A DNA stretch of 64,000 nucleotides. It comes from Oscheius sp. JU75 (lineage: Eukaryota > Nematoda > Chromadorea > Rhabditida > Rhabditidae). The DNA is taken from contig JASJZC010000002.1 in the NCBI GenBank assembly GCA_037178855.1, positions 6,150,501 to 6,214,500 on the forward strand, given 5' to 3'. Made by a program: the position numbers and the translations under genes. The notes below the pieces were generated by a model. The model was not told where the DNA came from. It searched no databases and saw only the letters and a program-made list of their open reading frames with translations. Each line of letters starts with the position of its first letter. Within the stretch, counting starts at the first letter, position 1. Shown here one piece after another: positions 1 through 12,660 of the stretch.

Positions 1-2768
1 ACTTGTGGGTTGAACTCACTCTCCACTGCCTTTAAACACAGGTCCCGAGGTGGTCGTCTGCACCGAGACCTTCTGTTTTGGGCGCTCTTCGCCTAAAATG
101 GCGGGAACTGTTTGGTCTCTCTGTTCCTTACTGTTCGGGGCGAACTGACAAACGTAGTTGGCGACATTGTCACAGTTCCTCGACACCCAGCGACCTGTCC
201 CGTCCTGTCCAATGCTCAAAACGGTACATCCGAGTCCGGAAGACAGGTCTGAGCCGGCTGGCCTGAAATTGACCTCCCTATACTGTTTGTTATTGACACT
301 TCGCGCACAAATAGAGCTGATCGCTTACGTGTAGGAGCTGGCACTGTAGGGCGTTCCATCTAGCCAGGTAGGACCGGCGGGGCTCTGGATCAATCCAATC
401 CAAAAATCGACGTCCTTTCCCAGTCGAGACGCTTGTCTGACCAGCTCGTCCTCTTGAAGTTGACTGAGAGAGGTGGGTAGCTGACCGCCTTTGGATCGAC
501 ACTGTTCAGCTGCCTGACTTTGGGTCAGTTGGTTCCTGGACTTGGAGTCGAATGAGATCGAGTAGCATCTTCCAGACATGTAAAAAGATCCGGATTTACA
601 CGTTGCTTGGACTTCTAGAATTTCATATGAGAATGAACTGAGGGTTGGATACCATTGACACAGCGCATTCGGTATTGTAGTTGTAGTTCTTCTTTGACTT
701 GACAGGGAGTGTCGGGGAAGAGGGAAGAGACGTCGGAGATCTCACAGAACGGCATTCCTTGGCATCTGAAAATTCATTTGATGAGACAAAGAGACAGAGA
801 AGGATACTTTCTGTTCAAACATCGTCTTTCAGACATAACTGACATATTGCGCTATCTCCGAGCATTCGCAGCAGTCAGGAAGCTGGATGAGAACAGCTAT
901 CAGCTGAGCCCATTCTACAATCAACAAGAGGGGAAGAGTGGTCCAGTGAGCCAACAGAGGAGTTACCAAGATCGCTTCCTAAACGATGACGACAGAAGAG
1001 AAATGGTCAAGACAACTTCCGGGAAGGATTTGTAATCGTGGGGGACGTGGAGACCGTCAAAGATGCCACATAAGTGACTGTGATAGACTATGTTGTTTTG
1101 AATAAGATCGATAAAGATATTATAGAGGAGCGGCGGAGACAAATGAGAATATGTAGGTCAGTACCTTGGACTTATATGGGGACTTTGTTTGGGAACTGCA
1201 CGGGTGTTTCTTCGTGCACTACCGAGCAGCGAAAGACAGATACAGAGAGGCAAAAATAGCATGAAAATTGGAGTTCTAACAGGAAAAGATAGCTGTAGTG
1301 CCACTGTCACTCACCGATTGACCAAAGTCTGCAGCGAGTCTGGATTTGAGCAAGTCAAAGGAAGAGCATCCGAGTTGCTTGATCCAGTACAGCGATAACC
1401 AGCCTATGCTCATTTTTTCTAGTTAGGACTAGTGACTTACCACTGAACCATAGGAAGCGTAATCCACTACAATAGTACCGCTGTTCGGACACGAAAAGGA
1501 CAATTTGTCAGAAGCGCAGACAACTTGTTGTAGAGAAGACGCGTCGGAAGGAGCTCCACTGGTCTGTTGCTCACATTGTTGACCGGTAAAGCCCGTGGGA
1601 CAGGAACATTGGGGAAGAGCTTCACCTTCTAAAGACACTTCCAGCTTCCTCTGACAGACAGCGTAGTTGGTCAAGTCACAACTCTGAGACTGCCACATAA
1701 GATAAAGAGTATCGCTTTGTAGGGAGACACAAACTTCTGTAAACCATTCGATTCGATCATAAAAACCATACCATTCCAATCGGGAAAGATATTCGGCTCT
1801 CCAGACTTCCAAAACAAGCTGGATACCAGATAAGAGCCGGGGTAGGATACCCAGGCTGGAATTGAACCGTTCGCCTTTGCTCTAACTGCCGTCCAGATAC
1901 CCAGAGTCGATCTGTCTTGATTTAAACCGGCAATTAGAACTCCTTGGATGTAGGTCGAGAGGAACTTCTGCTCGTCTTCGGACTGTGGCAGGGCCAGAGA
2001 GCCGTCTCTGTCTGTACAGTAGCGAGCAGCCTAGGAGACCTATATGGAAAACGGGAGGGTAGACTCACATCGTTCCATTGGAAAGCTGTTCTGACAAAAG
2101 AATAACAGGACGTGGAGTGGAAAACTTCGTTGTTGCGACATCTTTTGGCTGCGGGACTGACTGAAAAATTGTCTTGTTAGGGGTTCTTTTGTTTCATTAG
2201 AACCTACAAAAACTGTATCGCAAGACTGTAACCTTTTAAGCAGTAGCCTACGGGGCGTTTACTACTCTCTTGAAAAACTAGGGTGTGTCCTCTAATCTCT
2301 GAAATTTTCCCAGCGACTGGCACTCTCAAGAACAGTGTTTGCCCATGAACTTGTGACGAACTCTCTTTAACAAGAAAAAGTTTTAGACTTACTGCTATTT
2401 ACAAGGCAAGTGCCACCATTCTGACAGAAGTTGACATCTCGACAGGAGGTGGACTGCCCTAAACGGAGGTCAATTTGGTTCCAAAGTAATCCAAACCCTT
2501 CAAAGAGAGAAAAATATTGAATAGCAGGAGAAAAAGCAACGTAATCTTCATGTCTAATTAGTGGATTTCGGGACAATAGACCCGAGATGGTGAAATCAGC
2601 TGCTGGCGATCCGGAAAGAGGCGCGGAGACACTGGTGTTCGAGTGGGTCCGACGGGCGAGCGATTCGAGAGAGATACTCCCACAGTCGCGACATATTGCC
2701 ATCTGCTGCTGATTCACCATTATCTCACGTTCCGTTTTGACTTTCAGCATTTTGATAATCAGAATCAA
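1..2768 (-). CDS. Secreted multi-domain lectin: EGF, C-type lectin, SUEL lectin, second C-type lectin (3' end outside window)
   Basis: Read leftwards through several exons. An exon ending at 2393 contains an EGF start (CQNGGTC). It splices to 2160 downwards, which opens a C-type lectin domain (CRNNEVFHSTSCYSFV). The next exon carries WKSGEPN, and a 35-nt intron at 1737-1771 restores the frame into CVSLQSD...CDLTNYAVCQ. An EGF segment (CSCPTGFTGQQC) and a SUEL/galactose-binding-lectin domain follow, spread over exons near 1440-1730, 1320-1403 and ~770 (CQGMPFCEIS, YRMRC). After a 38-nt intron comes a second C-type lectin domain (GRCYSISFDS, FWIGL, RWVSRNCDNVANYVCQ). A consensus GTGAGT donor near position 17 shows the gene continues past the left edge. 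The N-terminal 80 residues look weakly like a galactose-binding fold; I see no clear signal peptide, so the true start may lie in an unrecognised upstream exon. Domains certain, exact ortholog unknown; probably an extracellular carbohydrate-binding or immune/adhesion protein. Confidence 0.85.
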
Positions 2769-3716
2769 ATATGTTTTTCCAGCGGTATAATCTTCAGATG
2801 GATAAAATGGAGACTATCATTGTTGCGCGTCTGTTCATTCTAACACTGTCACCCTCTGTAATCCTCAATGTTGTTAAAACGGTCTTCTGACTCTCTTCTA
2901 ATGATAGATCCGATCTCCATTGCAACTGCAAAAGTTGAATAGTTTGTCTTACACATCGCTGTTTAAATAGGGTCTCTTCCTAATAATTCATATGGAAATA
3001 TTTTATAACATAATAGCAGTGTCAAAAAATTCAGGGGTTTCATCTAGACAGCATTTATGAACTGTATCGGTTTTTTAAAAGTATCGGATGCATTCCAATA
3101 GTTCCATATTTTCACTAGGATTCTTCCAATCTTCCATCTCAATTCGAATAGCAATCAGGTAGGCGCTCTCCAAAAGAATACCATTAAAATGTTTTGACTC
3201 TTTCAATCCACTCCCTAAAAGACAGTCTGTCTCCCCCTATCCGGTGTAATTAGCCTGTGTCCTTGTCCTTCCATTCCCTGCCCGTTCGGGGATTCCGGGA
3301 CCTTTCTCTTTTTGTGGCCAGTAATTGGCGTGAGAGACAGCCTAAAAGATGAATTTACAAAGAACAGTTCATAGCCCTAAAAAGCTCGTGATATCAACTA
3401 ACAATATAAGTGTTTGAGTGCAAAAAAAAAGGGGGAGAAAAGAAATACAATCCCGCAAGGAAAGGCCGGGTGAGATTCTACCACAATGAAGAGGACCCAT
3501 AGAAGTATGGTGGAACGTTAGATAGTAAGAGTTGTATGACTAGAACGGGTGACGGGCGGACGGGAGCAGCTCGGTCGAACAGACCAAAAGGGGGTGAGCA
3601 AGGAGCAGTTAGGCCGAGCTGCTCGCCACTGGGAAACGGTTTGAAGATCACCAAGAAACAGATCAGTTGGAAGGAGGGAGATCAAGTTCACGACCAGCGT
3701 GGACGGAGATTTCGGC
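2769..3716. other. Intergenic spacer between the lectin gene and folliculin 3' end
   Basis: AT-rich sequence with stop codons in all frames and no splice-consistent coding segment that I can see. It should hold the lectin promoter, since that gene is read leftwards from about 2770, and the folliculin 3' UTR. It includes a short A9G5 run near 3422-3435. Nothing else is recognised. Confidence 0.5.
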
Positions 3717-6700
3717 TTAGACACCGCGGCGAGACATATGCTCCATGACGATTTCCTTGGCGTAGGTACGGAAGGCCACTGCTAGACCATTTTGCCAGAA
3801 CTTGAGCATGGCGCGTTCCTGAAAAAAAAGCCTTAATTGAAAAAGTGGACCATTTTTCGACTGAGACTCATTGAGATGGTACGGGAGCACCACATCAAAG
3901 CGTGCAGCCCAGCTCACATTTCCATATTCAGGCTCAAGATGAGATTTTTCAGACAAACAATGTTTTGCAAACTTGCAGATTTTGTTGTCATCTACAACTT
4001 TGCAGTACATTACAAATCCGGAAAATGTCGGCTTCTGCTTCAAATGAACGCAGAAAAAAAAAACTCACATTTTCTGTACATTGTGGGACGAACTTCAACG
4101 GATCGCCTCGAACGTTATCCCGAAACTTGCGGTCCTGTGCCATCTGCTGTTCCAGCTGGTACAGTAGCTTTGCCCGATTTAGCCAAGTCTCTCGAGCCTC
4201 CTGCATAGCCGCCTTGAGAGTTTTAATATTGATCTCCTCGTCCAGAAGCAGATTTCTGTATCTGGCCAACAGTTTTGGTAGCTTGGTCGGCATCTCAGGA
4301 CGGTCCATCACCTCGAAGCTGCACTTCTCGAGCTCCTCTTCCTCCTCCTTCTCGGAGATGATCTTGACCCGGAAAACGGTCTTCGGAATGGGAAAGGGAG
4401 CCATGCAGCCCATCAGATTGAACCTAGAACAGAGTTGTTGCCAGTCGACAATAAATATCTCAGCCAGTCACCCATAAATATCTGGTCTAATCGCGAGCGA
4501 GAGATATACGTAACATGGCCGTCACAGACGGACCTCCCGAGTGAAAACAGAAAGACTTCTTCCTATATCCAATTCAAAGCAAACACCAGCTGCGGTCCTC
4601 TCCCTCTCTTCTTGACTAACACACGTAGGCAAGAGAGCGAATTGGCTGGTACCAGATGGCTTCCGAACCATAAAGGTTCCTTACCTCTGAGGCTCATGGT
4701 ATCGGTCGGTGTTTTTGTTGATCCGTAGACATCCAATGGGCAGAAGATTCGAGATGGCCAGCAAGAACTGCTTGATTTGAATCTTATTGTTTCCCTGGGC
4801 GACGAGCTGAAAGTCAACAGTTGGGCCAAAGAAGGAAAGGAAAGCAGACCCCCATGTGAAAGCAATTGGTCCCATTTCATTGTGGCCGGCTGTTTGCCTC
4901 TCTTCGGGAATTTCTGGTGTCTTATTCAGACAATAAAACATGTCATTTCGTGAGTGGACAGGCATGGATTGGGTCCCGTCACAAGTTTATGGATGAGACT
5001 ATAGAATTCAGACCACCGTAGTAGAGGAACTCAATTACGTGCTCGGAAGGCACATTTCTTAATTAGCAGTCAAGATCTTCATCCTTCAATTAGTCACATC
5101 TGGTCCAGCGTGTTCTCCGATCTTTGAGCCACGCAAATCCCAAAACAAATATTGTGTCGGTTGCCAATATGTAAGTTGACCCGCGATCGCGACGTATGCA
5201 AATTACCCTATGGACACAAAGGGACAAAGAGAACGAGTCGATTCGGGTCACTCTCTCTCTCTTTCTCTTTCTCTCCCTCTCTCTGCTACGCTACTGTATA
5301 TGTCTAAAGTATTGATATGTCCATCATTGGAAACCCGTTCCCGGCAAATTGTCCGGACTACTGTACTCTGTCTAGTAAAAAGGCGCGGCAAACATACCTG
5401 TCCACCGGTGATCACATGAACAACCATCAAATCGAGGGCATCCTGCTGTCGAAGTTGTTTAGAGATGCGCCGCAGGTTCTTCAGCTGCTGCAGCGTCAGC
5501 TCAGCCTGATTCGGATGGTTCAGGTCTAATTCCACAATGTCAGAGTGGTTCATCTCCATCAGGACCTAAAAACTTGTACAATATGAAGCCGCACGGCAAA
5601 TGGAGAACACAATGGCGACCGGAAGCGGCCGAGACAATACGGGAGAAATGACACCTGGGCGGAGCTCTTCGGAAGATGTTATTTATCACGTTTGAATTAG
5701 AATTTAAATTGGCAACTTCAATGAGGGCTTATACTATAGCGCATATAACTGAAATTTTTAACCTAGTCATTAACTCTTTTTTCAACCGATAGCAAAAAAA
5801 TATTCGGCTACCCTAAAATGTTGCCTTGTGCGTGGAAATCCAGTCCATTACAGTACCCGAAAAGGACTAATTTTATGACGGATAATCTGGTCTGCGCCAG
5901 GAGTCATAAAAGGCAAGCCTTTTTGGCATTTCACCTTTTTCTGCTCACAGAGACTGAGACTGAATCCGATGATTGGCCAACATGTAGAGCATTATTGTGA
6001 TCTCCAGAGGGAGTTGGATGCTCGGCAGCATTCATTAGGCTGTCTCCCCTCTCCCCCTTCTTATCTGCCTCAAATCACAGAGCCACTCCAGCCGTGAAGG
6101 ATATACCTACCGTAGTCTCTTTCTTCTAATGATAAAGTGTATGTGAGACTACTGTTGCATGGATCAAGAGAGAGGGAGCAGATGCGCCCTCTGGCCAGGG
6201 AGTCAGACCATATGGTCAACGATGTATAAAAACGAACCGCCGCATATGTTTCCTTATGGATACACCTGGATGTGCTGTTGATTATCGATCAACACTAATG
6301 GAAAAAGGACTTGTATCATTGCTATTCTGCATTACTATAAACACTAATGCTCTGTAAAGTTGTCAAAATTAAAGTCAAGTCCCAAGTCATGTCTACCCTT
6401 ACGATATCGCGCCCCGCAAATGATGGCGCCACCCGTCAAGAACTCAGATGAGTTCGCTGCGTCACATCTTTGTAAAATAACTTAATCGAAAAATGATTCT
6501 CTTAATTTTTGTTCATTATACGCCTCATTCGAATTGTGCACAATTGTTTTGAACAGGCTATAATGTTCCTCTTTGCGCATTTGTGACAATTGGCGGAATG
6601 AGGCGGACAACCATTGGAGACAATATGTCGTTACAGTATGCCATTTCCGAGAAAATTGATATGGCAAAAAATGCTAATAGAATGGGGAAACACGAAAAAA

Positions 6701-9700
6701 CTGACCAACATGTCCTGAGTCGGCTGGCCACCCATGAGCTGATCTTCGAACCTCATCGTTTGTGTGCGGAGCGTCCACATCATGCACCTGAAAATGATAG
6801 TCAGAGTGAAGTGAACAAACAAAAGAGAGAAAGGGAGAGTGAGTGAGTGTGCCCAAAGGAAGATAAGACTACTACCGTACTGCCACAAGTCATCTGCAGA
6901 AGGGCCTCGACCCATATATTGGCTACACATAAACGCTGTCCCGGTGTGTGGTAAACGACGGCCGGGAATGTCGCAATTTCGCCAAAAGTTTATGGACATC
7001 ACTAAAGCAATTAGTAAGCCCATAAAGGCCTACTGTGTATTGTCTCGAGGAGCCGCTGGCTAGTCGTAAAAGTCTTGTCAGGTTAGCGCAAATTTTTCGC
7101 AATTCCGAGTGATTTCTGGCCTTGCCCGATCTTGCAAAGCAGGCAGAGATCCCTTTAACTGCCTAGTCAAAATCTGACTAGGGCTGTTTTTAGACTAACT
7201 GCGTATTCATTAATTGCATGTTATGGCAAGTTACGTAATAATCTTGAAGTGACAGTACCCTTATCCGATAACGAGACTCATTTGCCCGCTTGCACCATCT
7301 TGGTAAAAAGATGTGTTCTTCTGTTAACATCCGTCTCACAATGTTGTAGTGAATAGTAAAAACTTTGGTCGACGTGACGAAGCTGGAGGATGTCTTGAGG
7401 TAAACGTATGAGAAGGTAAACAAACAGGAAGTGCCGCTTCCCTTGAAAGGGACCGACTCTGAACTTTTAGCGAGTGACTAAGCCATCTCGGAATGTAGAG
7501 GTACTAAAGTCGGCCCTGTTTCAAACAAGGAACTCGTCTATTTCTGTGGCCATGTCGGGATGAAGAGTGGTGAAGGTGAGGCACGCATAACTAACAACCG
7601 AAGAAGTGGGGCGAGAGCGCAGACGGCGGACCTTGAGTCTCCGCCCCGATGCGAGAGAACGAGGGCAGGAAATCGAGCGAGTAACAGGAGCGGAGAGAAA
7701 AGAAGAAGAGGGAAAGAAGGAGAAGATATCTAGTTGTGGAAAAGTATTAAAATGAAAGTTATGTGACCATGAGGGAGAATGAAATCTGTTCCTCGAAAAG
7801 TGCCGAAAAGGCTGGAACATTTATTCTTGAGGCTCTTCCCCGGGGAGCTTCGATGCCGACGAGGCGTCGAAAGAGTCGTCGTTTATTTCATAAGCGATCC
7901 TCTATGACGGCGCTCTGGCTACAATCGATGCGGAGCTCAAATGCGGACAAGTCTCTAAAAACACACACTTCCAACAACAGACCACCCAAGTTCCGAGCTC
8001 GTACGGTACGGGATATAAAATGTCTGTTGACCAACTGTCGCCAAGGTCTTTTCTCTGAAAAAGGATCTACGAACTCGGTCTCTCGTTCAAATTTGATGGC
8101 TGACTTGCTAACTAGGGAAAAAAGAGGAAAGCCTCCCTGCTCTGCATTCATCCCGTGTTGTCTAGACATTAGTCACTTAGAAAGTAAAAAGAAGCGGCTA
8201 CTGTAGTCTTCGCTGGTGGAACTGCAGCTGTGTTGCATCCTGAGACCATGCTCAATTAAGCATTAATCGCCCAAGCGCACCACCTGCTCATTTGCGCCTC
8301 TAGAGTCCGCAACGGGGAGCGAGCTGGTGACAATGGATTTGCCAAAAGTCTAATTAATGAGCTCTCATCTTTCAGCGCATTTAAGAGAGCAAAAATCCAA
8401 AAATCGGGCAAGAACTAGGATTTCGGACAGCAGAAAGCTACCGTTTTAAGAGACCTTGTAATAGAAAAGGACATAGGTTTCCTAAGAAGATCCAAGAATC
8501 AAAAAATCATTTTCTTCTTCGTAGAAACAAGATTGACTACATTATCTCCTACGAAAAAAATGTATGTCAAAAAAAGTCAGCGTGTCATCCGCTTGGCTTT
8601 GTTTAACTATGGAACTGATACAACTGTTTTAATCACCGGTCCAAGTTGTGCACAAAACTTAAGTGTGCGAGCTGAGGCAAAACGGGTGAGAATCATGAGA
8701 TACAGTCCCCTGGCAACGACACAGTAACCCTGATGCAAGACTGGAGCAATTTCGAAACGATTGCGATTATGGACACCGAAAAAAGTGGTGGGCCGCGATA
8801 CTTTCGCAATGTGTGCGAATGCCCCGTCTTAACAGAGCGAGAAAAAAGTGTCTGTGTGGGCCAATTCGCAGCTATTCTTTGAGCCCATCAAACTTCTTCC
8901 TGTCTTCCCAGCTTTTCTCTCTCTCTCTTTCTCTCTTTCTCTCTCTCTGAACAGGCAAGTTTCAAAAGAACAAGGGACACGGGTGGGAGGCTCTCCCCTC
9001 CTCGTCATAAAGTAAGGGAACAAAGGAGTCGGCTCTTTGCTCTGCTATGCGATACCTCAACTGTTTGCGGTCTAAACGGCAAACACGAGAAGCGTGGAGC
9101 ACGACAGAGGAAGAGAGAGCCCCGGGGTGAAGGAGAAGAAGATGATCAAAACAAGGTCGCGAAAGTAGGCAAACAGGCGCCCAACTGTCAAGAGCAACAT
9201 GCCCTTTTGAGGGAACAGCCAGCCAGTGTGGGCCCAGGTCGCTGTTTCAAAACTCTTGTTGTTGTTTTCCAAGCTCTTGAATTTCTCTACGTGCTTCCCC
9301 AGGCGCTTGAATTTCCCTATTTGTATTTCATATCGAGTAGTTCCTCTAAAAGGTTTGCAATAAAATGGTGATCTTTTCTGCTTACTGTAACTAACGATTG
9401 TCGTCCAACTCTACCGTAATTTAGCTTATCTTCCCTCACTCAATCTCTTATCCCAAACTTCTAACTAACTTGTGTAAATCCGAGAAGATTTCGTCGGTTC
9501 CGGTCAGAATCTGTAGTGTTCGCGTCGGATCGATTTGCACCTGTAAGAATTATCGATGAGTATGAGTCAGTGATTTTCAATGTCTCCTAATCGTTATCTC
9601 TGTTCCATCCGAGACAAACAAAGAAAAAGAACGCACCTTGTCCCTAATAAGCTCGTTGAATTGCGTAATATTAACGCTGGCATTATGATGGTGAGGAAGA

Positions 9701-12000
9701 GTGATTGTTCCTGCCGTCTCTGTTTGAAAGGTTCCGTACGCTCGCATCTGAATTATAATTATATTCCAGAATCTTCCATGTCCGGTTAGCGCGCCCCCGT
9801 TCACCCACAACAATACAGTCTCAAGCAGTTGTTGTCGTAATAGCAATGTGAGTCTCATTCCTACTTTTGCTCTTGAAACTCTTCCGTTTTTTCTGTTTGT
9901 TTGTATTTGTCAGTTCATTTGTCCCAACTTTACGTTTAACTGGATTTTTTCGTTTTTGCACCTCATTTGATTTTATTACTTTGAGCGAATGGCATGATTC
10001 TAAACTGTCATCTGATGCCATCTTTTTATCCACTAACCCTATCCTTCTGAACTAGTTTTGAGTTCACTATCATCAGAGAACGTTGTCTATCCTTTCCGTG
10101 GGCTCAAATGAGATTTTTTATGCTACCCCGTTCCCTAGATTGACTGTCGTTTTGCAATAATTAGCCAGTAAAATATTGGATGACAAAAAGTGCGTCCCCG
10201 CGCACAGCGAAGCAACTACAAGAATTAGCTAAGAACAGATTTGTACAAAGAGGGGTTCAACTTGTATTCCTAGTTCAGCCCATTTCTGAAACGATAAGTT
10301 GTTTTGACCTTTATTTAACACTGTTAACACGTTTTTTGCGTAAATTTTCAGCGCTGCTTTGTCGTATGTGTTAGTGTGTCCTACAATTGACTCCAGTCTA
10401 CGGCTAAAAGACTTTCTTTGACCATTACAAACCCAATAATTTGAAGGTCTTCCCGTCCGGTTTCTCTCAAGTTTTTCTCCATCCACATGTTTTCCATACT
10501 CACCTGTAATAATTCCTTCATTCGCCGCAACGCCTCTAAAAAGAAGTCGTGGTGTATAGTAAGACTGGCCGCATCTTGTGTCATTATCAATAACGAAAAC
10601 AGTCTTTTTCTCCCTCGCGCCTTCGAGTCATGTATCCTAAAAGTAATTTCGAGAAGGCAAAGAAGTTAGGTACCTGAATCTGTAGGCTAGGCACATCCCC
10701 ATCTCTGCGTCTCCGAAAGAGACGTGACCTTCTTCCTCTTTGATCTTCTCCATGTCCGGCAGTGCATCATTCGCACCGCTTATCCGAATCCCCGCCGTCC
10801 TATGGTCTTGTTCTTCCATTGTCGGCACGGCCATTTCACAAGTTAACGATCGTTTACAGGCCTGGAGCATTCGCTTGTGTACTTCTTCTATTATTGCGGT
10901 CTGAAAGATTGACATTAGGAAACTTAATTGTATGTTGATAGAAAGTATGACAGTACTTTCAATTACAAATCTTATGGTTTGAGAGTCTTGATACGAAACG
11001 TCTGACTGCGGTAGTTATCTATTTTAAATTGTCCGCGCCTCTCTGTGTGTTTGTTTGTCTGAAGCCGTTGTGCGTAGCCAACCGCTTCCCTGCTTTAGCG
11101 CTCCTCGCCAACTCGGTGTATTGCTAAGAGGCGCCGTCGCCGCTAGTACACGCGCCACATGCGTCTCGGTTCCGCGCAGAAGCAAATTGTTCTGTTTGAT
11201 CGGTTTGAGGTTATTAAAGTGTCATTTTGTAGAGGGGAATAAGAATATCAACAAAAAAAATCAAAAAATAAAAGCGAAAATTGGGCTGAACTGTTTAGCT
11301 GTGGCCAGAATGACAGCTTAGAAGTGGAAAAGCTTCTACCGGGTTGAGCAGTATGACTATTGTCTTTAGCAATCGCTTTACTGGAGAATGGGCAAGTTAG
11401 TTTTTCTTTTCATCCCCTTGTTTCTGTTACAGTACTCCTGTTTTAAGCTTTGAAAGTCTAGTACCGCACTAACTAGTTTATAAACTGCAGCAGTTTGTTA
11501 CTATCACTCAATACTGTAGTTTGGGACTCAGTTACTAACTACTCAAAACGAGCTACTATTTTCTTTAACCCGTAAGGTTGTGATAAACGGCGATATCACA
11601 CAACATACAATTAGAAGGTCAAAACTGATATCCTATGCTCCACTCACCTGAGAAGTAATATACGAAGTCTTGTCCTGATGATCGTTGGATAGTAGCCATT
11701 GTTGATTTCCTAACGATGTACAAGCGCCACACCTAACATCCAGGTCTCGATGAATCCCGATGTAGTCTCCATAGCAAACAGGCAAGAGTTCCGGCTCACT
11801 TGACGTTGAGGGGAAGTTATAGGCTTCCTGGAAATATGTTTTGTCAAAAGATGCTAGGAAAAACTTACGGAAGAACGATCGTATCCTCCAGGAATGGGAG
11901 AGGTTACGGTTTGGGGAAGACTCCTCATCGGCTGACATGTGACCACGACACGAGGACCGTGTTTCTCGCAGAAATGACAGAGGGCTATCACAGATTGCAT
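3717..12000 (-). CDS. flcn-1: Folliculin (FLCN / flcn-1)
   Basis: Folliculin is the tumour-suppressor DENN-type protein that, with FNIP, regulates Rag GTPases, mTORC1 and AMPK on lysosomes. Exons read leftwards: 12000-11869 (opens MQSVIALCHFCEKHGPR, the diagnostic folliculin start), 11827-11648 (YGDYIGIHRDLDVRCGAC), 10900-10674 (HKRMLQACKRSLTCE, then SFGDAEMG), 10636-10504 (DSKARGRKRLFSLLIMTQ), 9747-9637, 9540-9470 (RTLQILTGTDEIFSDLH), 5565-5398 (LKNLRRISKQL), 4806-4685 (LLPIGCLRI), 4423-4069 and 3818-3717 (LKFWQNGL, then stop). These segments align in order with human folliculin from memory of the family. Phases agree across all junctions except that the segment between 10504 and 9747, and possibly an exon inside the 3.9-kb intron 5566-9469, is unresolved. 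A TTTTCAG acceptor lies about 20 nt before the ATG. The C-terminal DENN part is complete. Confidence 0.92.
5249..5285 (+). repeat. CT-rich microsatellite in folliculin intron
   Basis: The run reads TCACTCTCTCTCTCTTTC and continues as CT dinucleotides with single interruptions. It lies in the intron between the folliculin exons at 5565-5398 and 4806-4685. Confidence 0.8.
5566..9469 (-). other. Long (about 3.9 kb) intron of folliculin, no convincing coding content
   Basis: Flanking folliculin exons end at 9470 (donor GTTAGT) and restart at 5565 (acceptor TTTTTAG). Between them I find only short frames without family resemblance. Human folliculin has a poorly conserved acidic linker at this place, so a small missed exon is possible. 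A second CT microsatellite lies at 8913-8949. Palindromic TACYGTA motifs occur near 6112, 6876, 8200 and 9412. Confidence 0.55.
8913..8949 (+). repeat. CT microsatellite
   Basis: TTTTCTCTCTCTCTTTCTCTC and onward; simple dinucleotide tract within the long folliculin intron. Confidence 0.8.
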
Positions 12001-12029
12001 CCTGTTGAATTGGCTCCTAGCTTCTGAAA

Positions 12030-12660
12030 ATGAGATGATTAGAATAGGACATTGAGACAGCCGCAGCTGCGTTACTGGGAATGAGGGCAGGAGGGTGGGA
12101 AAGGACAGAGGAGAGGTCAGAATACAGCCATGACGGTATTACAGGGGCTAGGGAAAGTTCAGTCGAGGGTCAGTGTTGAAAAGAAGAGTGTCTGGAGGAT
12201 AGTCATGAGTCTAGTGCTGTACATGGATACTGGGAGAGGTCGGGTGAAAAGGTGAAGCTAAGCTACAAACCATGTACACAGTGTTCAGAAGTCAAAAAAG
12301 GTAGAAGTGCAGCAAGTGCAACATCATACAGGATACAAACTAGAAAAATAGGCTTCTCTGGAACCGTATACGGGAAAAGGACAGAGTAGGTATAAGAGAC
12401 TGGGGCAGGTCAGAGGGACATGGGACCGAATTTCGTACCGTGAAGTAGAGAGTACAGCTAGGCAAATAAAAGTCTTTTTGGTTGACTAGGGATACTGAAG
12501 GAAAGGAACCTGTCACTCTGTCTCCGGCAAGGAAACTTACTTTTTGTCCGGTAGCAGCTGCTGGGCATTCGAGAAAAAAAAAAATAGCTGCCGAGAAGAG
12601 GACAGGAGAGCATTGGGCAGAATAACTTGAGTAACTCCGAAGCAGAGGCAGATTAAGCAT
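12030..12660 (-). repeat. GGACAG/CTGTCC-rich asymmetric tract upstream of folliculin
   Basis: The + strand is purine-rich and repeatedly contains variants of GGACAG: AAAGGACAGAGGAGAGGTCAG near 12100, AAAAGGACAGAGTAGG near 12373, GAGGACAGGAGAG near 12598. Folliculin is read leftwards, so its sense strand is pyrimidine-rich here (CTGTCC), directly 5' of the TTTTCAG acceptor before the start codon. A similar sense-strand tract precedes the carotenoid oxygenase gene. It could be outron sequence or degenerate minisatellite; the function is unknown. Confidence 0.45.

Noticed and set aside
709-1398. Plus-strand frames of 60-110 codons
   Set aside because: They lie in the intron and opposite exons of the minus-strand lectin gene, lack starts in good context and have no family resemblance.
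7763-8206. 147-codon plus-strand frame, basic and serine-rich
   Set aside because: No splice context, no domain; composition is that of non-coding sequence in the long folliculin intron.
11633-11938. CYGDYIGIHRDL...CGAC region looked like a nuclear-receptor zinc finger
   Set aside because: The adjoining exon opens with the folliculin N-terminus and the following exons align with folliculin; the cysteine spacing does not fit a receptor DNA-binding domain.
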